From NCBI GenBank assembly GCA_002917075.1, contig NTMA01000004.1:496001-560000 (forward strand): a stretch of 64,000 nucleotides of DNA. Direction: 5' to 3'. Within the stretch, counting starts at the first letter, position 1. Each line of letters starts with the position of its first letter. Origin of the DNA: Hawksworthiomyces lignivorus. Taxonomy: Eukaryota; Ascomycota; Sordariomycetes; Ophiostomatales; Ophiostomataceae. Below, piece after piece: positions 12,408-22,908 of this stretch. Under the pieces are notes generated by a model that was given only the letters and a program-made list of their open reading frames with translations, was not told the origin of the DNA and did no database searches. The translations under genes were made by a program, and so were the position numbers.

Positions 12408-15400
12408 ATGGCCAACACTGATCCGTCAAGCCGCCGGATCTTGCCGCAAAGCTCGCAGATGAGTTCGTTCTCTTTCGTACCGGCGACACCCTACCAGCAG
12501 CCCAAAGAGACCCAGCAAAGGAGTGAGTACTGAACTTGTTATCCGCGGCCTTGCCTGGACCGCAGGCAACACAGAGGGAAGACATCCAATGGCGGTGATT
12601 GAGCACGTAGATGAGAGCCAGGCGGTTGCTAGAAGCGAGTGCCGCGATATGGACTTATCCGCCGCCGCCGGTTCTCAGCTGCTCTGCCTTTTACTGTATT
12701 TGGCCATTTTGTGAATCGTCGAGGTTTCTGACATTTCTTGCAGACTATGTATTCGTCGACGAACACAACCGCCACAAGCGGTTAAAAGGTGAGATGACTG
12801 ACTACCTCGGCATCGGCTGGCATGGTGCATCTATCGTACTAAGCTAATCTCGGTGGATCAATGCAGTTATGAGAGCATGTGAAGGTTGTCGAAGAAGGAA
12901 GATCAAGTGTGACGCCGCCACAACAAATACATGGCCATGTTCCGCGTGTGTTCGCTTGAAGCTGCAATGTGTGCGACCAACTGGATACGATGGACTGCCA
13001 GATGGGCAAGGCTATGAGGATCAGCCGCAGCCACAACCACAATCACAGCCGCCATTACAGCAGCAACAGCAGCCACAACAATCACAACAACAGCAACAGG
13101 TGTTATATAACACTCCCATTAGCTTCCAACACCACCAGCTTGATCAAGTTTCGCCAGTCGACAGGAAACCGCCGCCGGGCATCTATGCGGCACAGGCGGT
13201 AAACTACCCGACTCCGACAAGCAGTACTACTACAGCGAACCTTTATGGCCAAATCCAGTTTGCAGAGCAGCCATCCTCCAATCTTCAGTACGCAACGGTA
13301 ACACCACCAGTCGGCGTCGTGGACCCCACGTACGCCAACCCGCCAGACGTGTTTGCTACTCCTCCACTTCAGCATGGCTCCCATGCCCAGTCGCCCTCTG
13401 ATTCCGCATATGTGACCAACGATGATCAGAGCACTTATGCCAGCGGCGATCTCGCCGATTTGCTGGGCGCTCTTCGCGTAAATGAAGCTGGAACAGCACC
13501 TTATCTAAACAAGAGCATCCTTGCGAAGCAGCTTGCCAACGACGAAACGCCGGTAAGCGAGTATGACGACGAATATAAGAGCTCATTACCGCCACCGGTG
13601 GCCGGCAAGATCCGGATCCCGCCGGAACTCATGCCGGACGATGAAACTCAGCTTCAATACTTTGAACTGTACTTTGCCAACGTGCATCCTTTCGTTCCTG
13701 TCCTGGACAAGAATTTATTCTATCACCAGTGGCGAACGAATCGCGAATCGATATCTCCGCTTCTTATTGAAGCACTCCTGGCCATTGGCGGCCGCCTAGC
13801 CGATGAACCAGCCCAAGGACAGCAGTGGCTTGCTCTTGCAACAAGTACGATTTGATTTTCCTCTTCTATTTGAAGGCCACTGCAGTGCTTTTAAAACGTA
13901 GTGTATCAAGAAGCCGTACGATAGCTAACCTATTTCAGGACATGCCGATTCATTCATGGACGTGCCGCGATTAAGCACTCTTCAGGCCTTGCTCGTCATG
14001 CTTAAGGCGCGAGAAGCAGCGCCAAAGAAAGGCTATTACTATCGGTCTTGGATGGCAATTGTGCAGTGCGTCCAGATGGCTAAAGATCTAGGGCTTGACG
14101 AACATTATTTCGAGCACCAATCGGGAAAGTCGTGCGACTCCAGCCCTGCCGAATGCTTGATGAAGACACGGATCTGGCAGACAATATTTGTCTGTGAAGT
14201 TATGATCGGGTCCCCCCAGGGTGAGACACATACAAACATTGCCCCTCTTTTGTACGTTGCTTTCAGTTTACTAACGTTATTTAAAGGACGAACGGATCTT
14301 GCCGTGTCTGAGGATTCGGTCGATGTGAGGGAGCCGCATCCTACACCAGGGGTCGACGAAAGTGACATGCGCGTGTCACGTAACTTTGTCTACCTTACGC
14401 GCATCGTAGCCAATGTCTCACGCATGAACCGTATCTATGCACGCATCAAAAGGAACAAGGACTGGGGAGCCAACCCCGAATTCACGCGGATGAATCCTTT
14501 GCTGCACGCCTGGTCCAACGAGCTGCCTGCAGACCTTGCTGTGACATTTCCTCCAGATGGCTCGCCGCCGTGGTTGGCTTCTCCCTTTATTGGAAACATG
14601 CACTCATACTACTATCTCAGTGTATTACTGCTCCACCGGCCACAACTTCAGGTCCTCACTCCGACATCCCCTGACGGCCGTTGGAAGGAGCACATGGGGA
14701 TATGCTACAACTCGGCCAAACTGCTCTGCCGCCTTGAAGAGGCAATCTTACAAACATTCGGTCTGAATGGTCTTCAGAATATGCAGCGTGGCGTTAACTT
14801 CACCATCTACGCCGTTTTGACCTGTATTGTTGTTCATCTGGTATTGTCTACCTGGCTCTGCATTTGCCTTCCTTGTTTTGTTTTCCTTTTTTATTACGCT
14901 GTGATCCGTCTGTTCTACTCATTGTATTGGCTTTTCTAGGAACAATGAACCGTGCTAACTAGACAGGTTGCGTTGACATCTCCCGATCCAGATTTCAACT
15001 CAGACGCTCGTGAATACTTTACGAGGCACATGCGGATTTTAGAGACATGCATGAATGCCTGGCCCATGCCAGATATGCAAAGGCGGATTGACGCAGTGCG
15101 TGAAGCTTTTTCAGCCGACACCCGAAAGCCCTTCGTCTTGAAGCCCAGCTTCCCCTACGGCAGCCCTCAACCGTCTTCAAATCATCCCACGCCGCCGCAT
15201 CAACAGGCAGGCTCTGGTACTGTAACGACACCTACAGCAGCAGCGTTCAGGCCGGATCAAATAAGGGCGCAGACGATGGAGCAAATCCTCCAGCAGCAAC
15301 AGCAACAGTCGCAGCAGCACTTTCATGCCTCTTTTGCGCAGCACCAAACCCCGGCTGGCTATGCTGGTCATCCTATTTCACCGCCGGTGTCGGTTGGACC

Positions 15401-15948
15401 TGAAATTAAAACGACTGACTCACCCATACCTAGTGGTCCAACGCTTAGCATTATGTCTGCTGTATCCGAATCTCAGGGGTCTGGTTTACCCAATAATCTC
15501 AGCCTGGCAGACACGCCAGGCTGGAACCCGTCGAGGATATTTGAGTAAGTATTTATGTGTGATGCTCGACGAAGAGCCTGGCCCATGACGACTTTGTTGC
15601 TGTGTGCTGACTTGCATTCTCAAAAATAGCCAGTGGAATTCGACATTTGGTACGCCCCAAGCCACCCAGCCTAGTTCCGCTACGTCGCAGACTAGCCCTC
15701 TAAGTGTTCCTTCGTCTTCAGGTTCCGCCGAAGTCCCTACTCTCCAAGATATCCAGGCCGTGCATGCCAGCCTGGCTGCCTTGAATCCTGTCGCCGTCTC
15801 CAGCGCCTATCCAACTGGCGCGATTCAGGCCCCACCGACGTTTGTCACGCCCTCAATGTGGCAAGAGTCCGTAGCCAGCGTCTACGAAGGCGGGCTTAAG
15901 CGAAGCTGGGACTACAACCCCGAAGCGATACCAAATTTGAAGAGATAG
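12408..15948 (+). CDS. Zn2Cys6 transcription factor with fungal MHR domain
   Basis: Nuclear DNA-binding regulator of the Gal4 type. Seven exons: 12408-12522, 12744-12788, 12867-13844, 13939-14220, 14287-14840, 14967-15544 and 15630-15948, giving 956 aa. The 45-nt second exon supplies YVFVDEHNRHKRL, which leads straight into the zinc cluster RACEGCRRRKIKCD...PCSACVRLKLQC (C-x2-C-x6-C ... C-x2-C-x6-C, about residues 57-87). A Gln/Pro-rich stretch follows (CAG/CAA runs near 13030-13100), then the middle homology region from PPELMPDDETQLQYFELYF to VRQ-like helices around exons 4 and 5 (LYFANVHPFVPVLDK, RLSTLQALLVMLKARE, YRSWMAIVQCVQMAKDLGL). The C-terminal third is Gln/Ser/Pro-rich, a likely activation region. 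The pre-cluster segment and linker point to a conserved regulator class, but I cannot name its target pathway. Confidence 0.9.
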
Positions 15949-16824
15949 AGCGTAATTAAATTCCTCTCTCTTTCCCCCACCTCTCCGCTGACTGCGAACC
16001 TTGCGCTCCGTGTTTCCAGAGTCCTTGATTACGACAGTGGCTTAATGACCAGTTTTCAGCTCTTTTTTTACTACAGGAACAAGGGCCACGAATGTCTTTT
16101 TTGAAAGTGGAGGTTACTTATTTGTTCTCCGAGTATTGATGACAGGATGACATCTTTTTTTTTATGTTTTTTTTAACCGTCTCTTTCTAGTCTATGTCTC
16201 TGTTTCTTTTGTTTCCGTTTCTTTTCAATGCATGGTGTGTGTTTTGGGGATTTCTCGGCAATGGGAGAGGCCTAGCATACTATTGTCACAAAAAGGTTCT
16301 GGACGATATTCTTTCTTCGTTTTATGCTGAATTTCATGGCCTAAGTCCTGGCTTTCCTTTTCCGGGCCCATGGTGGGAACGCATCTTGTATTGATACTCT
16401 TCGGCCTTATATCATGTCTTCTCATATGTTTATTTCAACCTTCTTCATTTTTATATGTATATTTGACGCTTGGCGTTTTCCACTACGCCTTTTTTCTTTC
16501 TTTTTTTTTTTTGTGTGAATATGATGCAAGGGGGAGGAGTGTAAACTTTGACGACAGACATATACATACAATGATAAAAGGCTCAGGCGCAATCCACAAT
16601 ATGGGTGAGCGTTATGACAGACTGAGCACAATGCAATCTCCATTTTTTATTACAAACAAGTTCTTGATTGTGCACGGAAACGCCATACCCAAAAAGAATA
16701 CACCGTCTCACCACATAATACTATAAACCAACAAAGAGATCGTGCGCCTATGGTGTGAAATATCGATATTCATACTTTTCGTATTACCTCTCTCTCTCTC
16801 TTCGTCACGCATTCCGTGCCTCCC
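15949..16824. other. Convergent intergenic region
   Basis: Between the regulator stop and the stop of the mitochondrial membrane protein. T-rich tracts at 16,150-16,180 and 16,490-16,515 suit 3' ends of both genes. No supported gene; the short open frames here are low-complexity. Confidence 0.6.
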
Positions 16825-17988
16825 CTACCGTGCCCGGCGCTCGATGAGCGCCAGAAGCTCGTTCCAGACCCAGCCTTCGCGTGTGCCCCTGCTGTTGCCA
16901 GTCGCAGGGGCTCCGAACCGCACCACTGGCGGCAGCTGGATCCAGGGAAATCGCGGCCCCGTGGTGAACCATTTCCCTTTCGGCGGAGCAGCCAGCCGCG
17001 GTCCCGACCCCGCTGCAGCACTTGTCGTAGCACCCTTCAGTGCGTCCGCGGCGCTTCCAGCAGTCGCCGCCCCCTCCCCCCGCGCATCCACGAGGTTGAC
17101 GATCCGCAGCCGCTCGCGGGCCGGCGCCAGGTCGCCCAAGGCCACAGTGGTCAGCCGCGGGCGGCCCACCAGGTTCATAGTGGTCAGGTCCAGCGCGGTG
17201 GCCGCCGGTGCGGCGCGCACGAAGCGGCGCAGCAGCTCGCGATCCGCGTGGCGGGCGTAGGCGGGCAGGCGCAGGTGGACGAAAACAACGAAGGGGTGCG
17301 TGGTGTAGGACACAATGGCGAAAGGAATCACGCCGCAGGCGGCGACTAGAGAACAAAAGAGTTAAAATCCTCCTTTCCCCCACAAAGGACGAGAGTCCAC
17401 TGCGCCGGAGCCATGCTCCACAGCAACATGATAGACATAGAGCGGAGCGCCACGCGAAAGAAGGCGAGTCAGGCCTAGATTCGACAGGAGGGGCTGAAGA
17501 GGAACGGGATGTGCTGTGGTGGCAAGGACAGCTTACCTCCCAGGACCTGCCACAAGGGTTTTCCGGCAGCGATATAAGCCGGTGCGACTAGAAAGGCAAA
17601 AAAAGCAAGGCCAAACAGCGTGGTCACTTTCAGACAGGCCAGGAAAGTGGTCCGCGGCGTGCCGGCATGGTAAACAAGAAGGCGCTCCGGGACTGAGATG
17701 GCCGTCAGTATTGGACAGGGAAATCAAGATCCTGGGGGCTAGCTACTTACATCTCTTTGGGGTGGTTTTCTGGGCGGTAGAGGCGAAGCGGTGCCGTGAG
17801 AGGTTAGATCGCACAGCAGGTAGCCTCCGTAGGATGCCAGATGTGTGTTGTGAAGAATATGAGAAAGGAGTCGAAGATGAGAAGGATTGGGCTAGGCGTG
17901 AGGATGGAAGGGCAAAGACCCGCCGACCAGCTCCTGCAAAGCAGGTCCGGCTAGGGCGAAGGCCAATTGACAACAGAAACATCAGCAC
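16825..17988 (-). CDS. Mitochondrial two-helix membrane protein, TMEM70/TMEM186-like
   Basis: Predicted inner-membrane protein of mitochondria. Three exons on the minus strand, 17988-17751, 17692-17537 and 17345-16825, give 304 aa with matching phases. The N-terminal ~75 residues are rich in Ser, Arg and Ala and nearly free of acidic residues until HRFASTAQK, a typical presequence. After the first join the protein reads PERLLVYHAGTPRTTFLA, then a hydrophobic helix (LFGLAFFAFLVAPAYIAAG) and, across the second join, a second helix (CGVIPFAIVSYTTHPFVVFVHL). The hairpin followed by a soluble tail matches the TMEM70/TMEM186/TMEM223 layout, proteins that help assemble respiratory complexes. Family placement rests on layout rather than on a decisive motif, so function is inference. 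Confidence 0.7.
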
Positions 17989-18558
17989 GAATATATGGAC
18001 TCGCTGAACTGTCGATTCACATCACAGAGTGGCGTATATAGGTTTGAGCTTAAACAGAAAAGTTTCCCTCTCGCTGAGATTATGTAATTGTCACCAGCAC
18101 CAAAAAGGAAAGATACCGGTTGCACGGACCCAAGCAAAAAATCATTGTGCAAAGCCTACTGAAGTCTTTGAGAAATAAAGGTTGAGCTTTCTCTTCCAAG
18201 GTGAATTTCGCCAGATGTAGAAGAATATCGTTCTAAGAGTAATACTGTGTCTATCGTTTATCCCACGTCATTTGCGTTTAAACTTCAAGTCGATGCGGGT
18301 GTGTATAAGCTTGCTTTGTCCAATTCAAAAGACGCTATGCGAGGAGAGAAGAAAAGTGCCTGGGATAGTAATGCCAATTGCTTGAAAGAATACAGCTCAG
18401 CTGGTTAATTATACTACAGCAGAAGTCATAAATAAACTTAACGTCTGGTCAGTGCATTTCGCATCGAAAGAATGAACCTGCTCAGATCAAAAAAGAATAA
18501 TTAAAGCTATGAGGACGAAGAAAAAGGTAGTTTGAGAAAATCTACAAAAAAGAAGTGG
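17989..18558. other. Intergenic, membrane-protein promoter to tRNA
   Basis: A/T-rich DNA upstream of the mitochondrial membrane protein and downstream of the tRNA-Ala. Nothing gene-like seen. Confidence 0.6.
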
Positions 18559-18630
18559 TGGACCGGCTGGGAATCGAACCCAGGACCTCTCCCATGCTAA
18601 GGGAGTGTTATACCATTAAACCACAGGCCC
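18559..18630 (-). tRNA. tRNA-Ala(AGC): tRNA-Ala (AGC), intronless
   Basis: A 72-nt cloverleaf on the minus strand. Anticodon stem CTCCC/GGGAG closes the loop TTAGCAT, so the anticodon is AGC. The T arm CTGGG-TTCGATT-CCCAG and the D arm GTTTAATGGTATAAC are intact. The acceptor stem has the G3-U70 wobble that identifies alanine tRNAs. One acceptor pair, T6 with C67, is mismatched. The genomic sequence just after the discriminator A happens to read CCA, although eukaryotes normally add it after transcription. No T run stronger than four or five bases is close downstream, so the terminator is weakly defined. Confidence 0.93.
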
Positions 18631-20830
18631 TGTGATTGTGCAAAGGGCCGCCCGTTTGATATCCTAAATAGGCTAACTGCAAACTCTACAAAAATTTTGA
18701 CAGCCTGCTAATCAGAAGATTCTAATTGTGCACACTCAGAACAACAGCAGTGATACTAGTGGCTAGTACGAGCCGCTGCAGAAGTATTTTACCAAAAATG
18801 AGTACAAGCGCTATTTGGAGAACTCAAAATGGTTGGGCAAGTCAGGCTAGTTATTAAAAAGTTGCATATGTGGACAAAGTTTGAAGCGGGCGGAGAATTT
18901 TATGCATGAATTTGTTCTGTTTTGTGAATCGCCGAATATACTCCTATTGTCTGAAAATCAGCGGAGCACGAAAACCTTCGTTTTCTTGTGCACGGCTGAT
19001 CCAATTGGAAGCAGGCATTGCTGTTTTCCCTCTCGCATCGTGACGAGTTCATTTATGTCTGAAAAGAGAAGTTCAAGTGACCCTGATCAAAGTGCCGCTT
19101 GGTGAAAGCTGCGGAGCCGAGTTAACAGGGACAGGCATGATGGGGTCAAAAGACAGATGATTGCCAGCCGATTCACTTAAAATTGAATAAGGACGATTGC
19201 CAGATGATTTTCAGGTGATCTGAATCGATTCTTATGCGGTACGCCAATATGTGTACAAACGACGGCGGTGAGAGGGAAAGCTCCATAGAGGAAAAAGAGG
19301 AAAGCAGGGCCGGCCAGGCGAAGTTATCTTCTGGTTTCACTAGTTTGATCATCCTTTGCTGCTTATGTCTGTCTGCTAATCGAACAGGGAACCCGGTTGC
19401 CAGGCCCGAGAGGGCTGCTCCTTGAATCACGCAAAAACGTTAATTTTGGGCGGCAAGTAAAACTATCTTCCTGTGTGTGACCGCTGCTTTCAGCAATGTT
19501 TGCCTATTCCGCATAACTGCCTCATGCCGAACATGGTCGTTTAATCTTGACTAGGAATGGCTTGCTAGCTTTGTGGTCCAGCTTCTACTATGGCACAAAA
19601 TATTTTATCCTCTTTTTCATCTTTAGTCGTTTTATAAGCCAAGAGGGGATTTGAATCATGCCAAGGTTTCATACTTGGTTATGGAGAAGAGGAACGTTTT
19701 TAATGATGGCCAAGGCCGACTTTAATACACTAGAACAAAGAAGACGGGGTCAAAGGCAAATTGAGATGAAATACTCCATACGTGGTGCTGTAACGCAGTC
19801 CCGCAAAACGTCGTTGTGCAGTGTCTGCACATTGGAGGCCAGCAGCAAACCCCTGGTTTCAAAAACAACATATACGTCAACAGTGGCAGAATGGGGACCT
19901 CGCTTACAGCGCCGTCTCCAATTTGACGAACCAGGACAAAGGAGAAAACTCCACAGAGTTCAGAATCCCAGGATCTCGGGACCAGGGTTCAGCATGCACG
20001 CACAGTCGGCCTCAACGACAGGTCTAGACAATGCACATCGCTTTCACCTCTTCACGCATGCACAAAATATCTCTTCGCCTGCCGCCTTATGCATTAGATA
20101 AGATACAAGGCGGTTTCCTCGCCCTCTACCCCATCATGGCAGCGCAGCACATCAGTATCCAGCTTTCCCTTTTTTTAGGTTCTCATGAGGGGTTTTTCGT
20201 TGCTTTGAACCGTGTTCGGTCTCGCCTTTATTTTGTCAATCATAGATAATCAGCGAAAAATCATAAGAGGCTTGGTTTTTATTCAACCGACTATTCTGCT
20301 GACATTTTGAATTAGTGAAGGAAACACGCAGGACCATGACAACTCGGAGAGACCCGTTGCTTTGTCCACTATGTCGAAATTGGCTTGGTGAGACGGCTAA
20401 GGTCCCAGGGGGAAGACATCTCGGGAGTGGTCGGACACCACGCCCTACTTGTTGAGCCCCTTAGAGAGCCTCAATGAGACGACCAACGACCCAAAAGAGG
20501 AACCTGCTAGCCTAGCCAATTTATCGCACGTTTTTCATATTCATCCTCTGCCCTGACAAGAAGCCAAACGCGCCAAAAGAGACAAGGGGTGACGCATCAG
20601 TCTCCGTTCATGGGAACTTTCATCCAACGATCTTTGGATGGCAGGGGTTTAGGATATGCCTGGCTTGTATCCGAAGAGTTTTTTGCCTACCTGGTGATCC
20701 TCCATCGCTTAAGTTGTAATGTATCCGAGTGACTCGAGGATGATGATGATGTAGACGAACACCCCCTTTCCCCGCTTGTCCCGTTGTCATCTATGTAAGT
20801 CTGACCCAGAATCGTCACGATGCACTTCAG
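18631..20830. other. Intergenic, no supported gene
   Basis: About 2.2 kb between the tRNA and the promoter of the secreted protein. The longest plus-strand frame (147 codons, 19658-20101) has no recognisable motif, and its amino-acid mix looks random. No tRNA or repeat seen. Confidence 0.55.
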
Positions 20831-20838
20831 TATATAAA
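20831..20838 (+). promoter_or_regulatory. TATA box of the secreted-protein gene
   Basis: TATATAAA followed by a strongly C/T-rich leader (20,840-21,000) that typifies highly expressed filamentous-fungal genes. The start codon is about 310 bases downstream, so the 5' leader would be about 250-280 nt. Confidence 0.55.
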
Positions 20839-21146
20839 TGCTTGCCTCTTCCTCCTCACGATACTTCCTCTCTTTCTTCTTTCTCTCATCAACCAACTGT
20901 TGTCTTCGGTCCTCGCTCTTGGCTTTGTGTTGCCTTCATTCCTTTTTCATTCCTTTTCATTCTTTTCCAACTTTCATTCGTTGCAGTTCTGTGAACTAGC
21001 CCTCGTTTATCTTGTTCATATACACTCTCTTTGCGAAAGCACAAGTTTTACAATATCGTTCTGAGAACATTTTCAAGCCAATTTCCCCAAGATTTTTACA
21101 GCTACATATTCAACAACACTCACATCCATCTCCAAGCATTTTCATC

Positions 21147-22349
21147 ATGTCTCGCATCGTCTCCGCACTCCTTCTTGCCGCAGCCGTCCAGGTCCAGGCC
21201 CGTTTTGGCCAGGAGCAGGGCAACGGCGCCATCGCCGCCATCTCTGCGCTCTCGGACCTGGGCCAGCCGGGCCAGGCCGCTACCCTGGCCGGCCAGTCCA
21301 TCTCGTTCCTGCTGGCGGCGGCCAACCCCTGCGGCAAGCTCAGCCAGGCCGACCTGATCATCCAGGAGCTCGGCACCAGCGACGCGGCCGTCGCGGCCGC
21401 CCGCGGCCTCGTGGCCGCTGAGCAGAACTTCAACCCCTTTGTCGTCAGCATTCCGTCTCTGTGCTCGGACCCGACGCTGCCCGCCAGCCCCCAGCTGCGC
21501 GGCGTCGTGCCGCTGATCGACCCGGCCGTCGTCGGCTCCGACCTGGAGAACGCCAACTCCAACGAGTCCAAGACGACGCCGTTTTCCGCCGACGGCCTGA
21601 GCGTCGCCCAGGTCGTCATCGCCCACGGCTTCTCCAACTTCACCGCCGTCGCCCAGGACGGCACCAAGCAAGACGCCAGCAGCCTGGGCGGCGCCGCCGC
21701 CGTTGACACGGCCTCTGCCGCTACCACGTCTGCCGCCTCGGTCGCCGCTGCCGCCACCAGCGACTGCGTCGCCGCCGTCCGGACCACGTTTGCCACGGTC
21801 ACAGTTGCTGCTGCCGCTGCCACGAGCGCGGCGGCCGCCCCGGCTGCGTCTGCTGCTGCCGCCGCCTCGGGCGCCGAGGCTGCCGGCACCTGCACGGGCA
21901 GCGGCAGCACGCTCGCGTGCTCTAGCCCGTCGGTCGGTTTTGGCGCCGTCTCGGATCCCGTGACGGGCACCTTTGCGGGCTTCGTGGCGTCGACCATCGC
22001 GGGCCTGGACTTTGGCATCTGCGTGCCCACGATCAAGTTCGAGGCCGGCCTGGACGGCCGCAAGGACACCGAGTCGACCTTCCAGGCCATCGACCCCCTG
22101 GTCAACAAGGGCCAGGAGGAGGCGCTGAACCCGGCCATCATCATGAACCGCGTGCACGACCAGCTGACCAACGTGTGCGGCGCCAACCAGGCCGCCAAGG
22201 ACGCCGCCGCCAGCGCCCTGACCCAGGTCACCGCCACCGGCACGCGCGACGCCACCACTGCCCAGCTGTGGAACCAGTTGCTGGGCTTTGCCGGCACCAA
22301 CATCAACCCGGACAACGCTCCCCAGGCAGGTCTCGTCGGACACACATAA
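21147..22349 (+). CDS. Secreted Ala-rich protein, family unknown
   Basis: Single-exon gene for 400 aa. I use the ATG at 21147 rather than the upstream in-frame one (21012) because it opens a clean signal peptide, MSRIVSALLLAAAVQVQA, with likely cleavage before RFGQEQ. The mature protein has two Cys-containing blocks: residues about 30-175 (NPCGKLSQADLIIQELG, SIPSLCSDPTLP) and the C-terminal half (GFGAVSDPVTGTFAGFVAST, DFGICVPTIKFEAG, VHDQLTNVCGANQAAK), joined by an Ala/Thr/Ser linker of about 70 residues that is probably O-glycosylated. There is no GPI-anchor signal at the C-terminus. Codon usage is heavily biased to C-ending codons, which with the TATA box and C/T leader suggests strong expression. 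No enzymatic motif is recognisable. Confidence 0.85.
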   Translation: MSRIVSALLLAAAVQVQARFGQEQGNGAIAAISALSDLGQPGQAATLAGQSISFLLAAANPCGKLSQADLIIQELGTSDAAVAAARGLVAAEQNFNPFVVSIPSLCSDPTLPASPQLRGVVPLIDPAVVGSDLENANSNESKTTPFSADGLSVAQVVIAHGFSNFTAVAQDGTKQDASSLGGAAAVDTASAATTSAASVAAAATSDCVAAVRTTFATVTVAAAAATSAAAAPAASAAAAASGAEAAGTCTGSGSTLACSSPSVGFGAVSDPVTGTFAGFVASTIAGLDFGICVPTIKFEAGLDGRKDTESTFQAIDPLVNKGQEEALNPAIIMNRVHDQLTNVCGANQAAKDAAASALTQVTATGTRDATTAQLWNQLLGFAGTNINPDNAPQAGLVGHT

Positions 22350-22369
22350 AGAGAGAGAGAGAGAGAGAG
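22350..22369. repeat. (GA)n microsatellite
   Basis: About ten GA units directly after the stop codon of the secreted-protein gene, in its 3' UTR. Confidence 0.9.
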
Positions 22370-22908
22370 CTCTTAGGTGGTTACTCCTGCTGTGTAGAAG
22401 GTTAGAGAGGGATTTCCAAAGCAGACGGATGTATACGATAGGATAGCAATGAAAGGCAGAGGCATCCCACTTGTCCTTTCCGGACTTTGTGGCCTGAGTT
22501 GTCGCCATTTTCCAACTTGGAAGTTATGAGATTCTTTGTGTGTTGTATTAGCAATTACCAGAAACAAACGAAATACACGATGTTACGGCCGTGCTACTCT
22601 CTCTTGTCCCAAATGTCTTATCCTCTTGTGTTCTTTTATCGTGACCCGCCCATGCATATAGACTGCGATTTTATTTAATATGTAGGAGCGGGATCCCACT
22701 GCTAAGTGGCGTCCTATCGATGCACAGTTTATCGTGTACCGTGTGCGGATGCGTTCATTAGAGGCAGCAGAGGGAGGATCAGCATGAGAAAAAAGTATAA
22801 ATTACGTAGATAGAGCAGCAAATAGCTCCCTGGCTAGACATCAATATGCGATTATGACAAAAAAGAAAATGCGTTTTGTATTCCCAGTTGAATCAGTTCC
22901 TCCACCTC
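22370..22908. other. Convergent intergenic region
   Basis: 3' flanks of the secreted-protein gene and of the GT90 gene. No gene seen. Confidence 0.6.

Noticed and set aside
21110..22508. 411- and 462-codon antisense frames over the secreted-protein gene
   Set aside because: Shadows of strong GC3 bias on the coding strand; Ala/Gly/Arg-rich with no domain.
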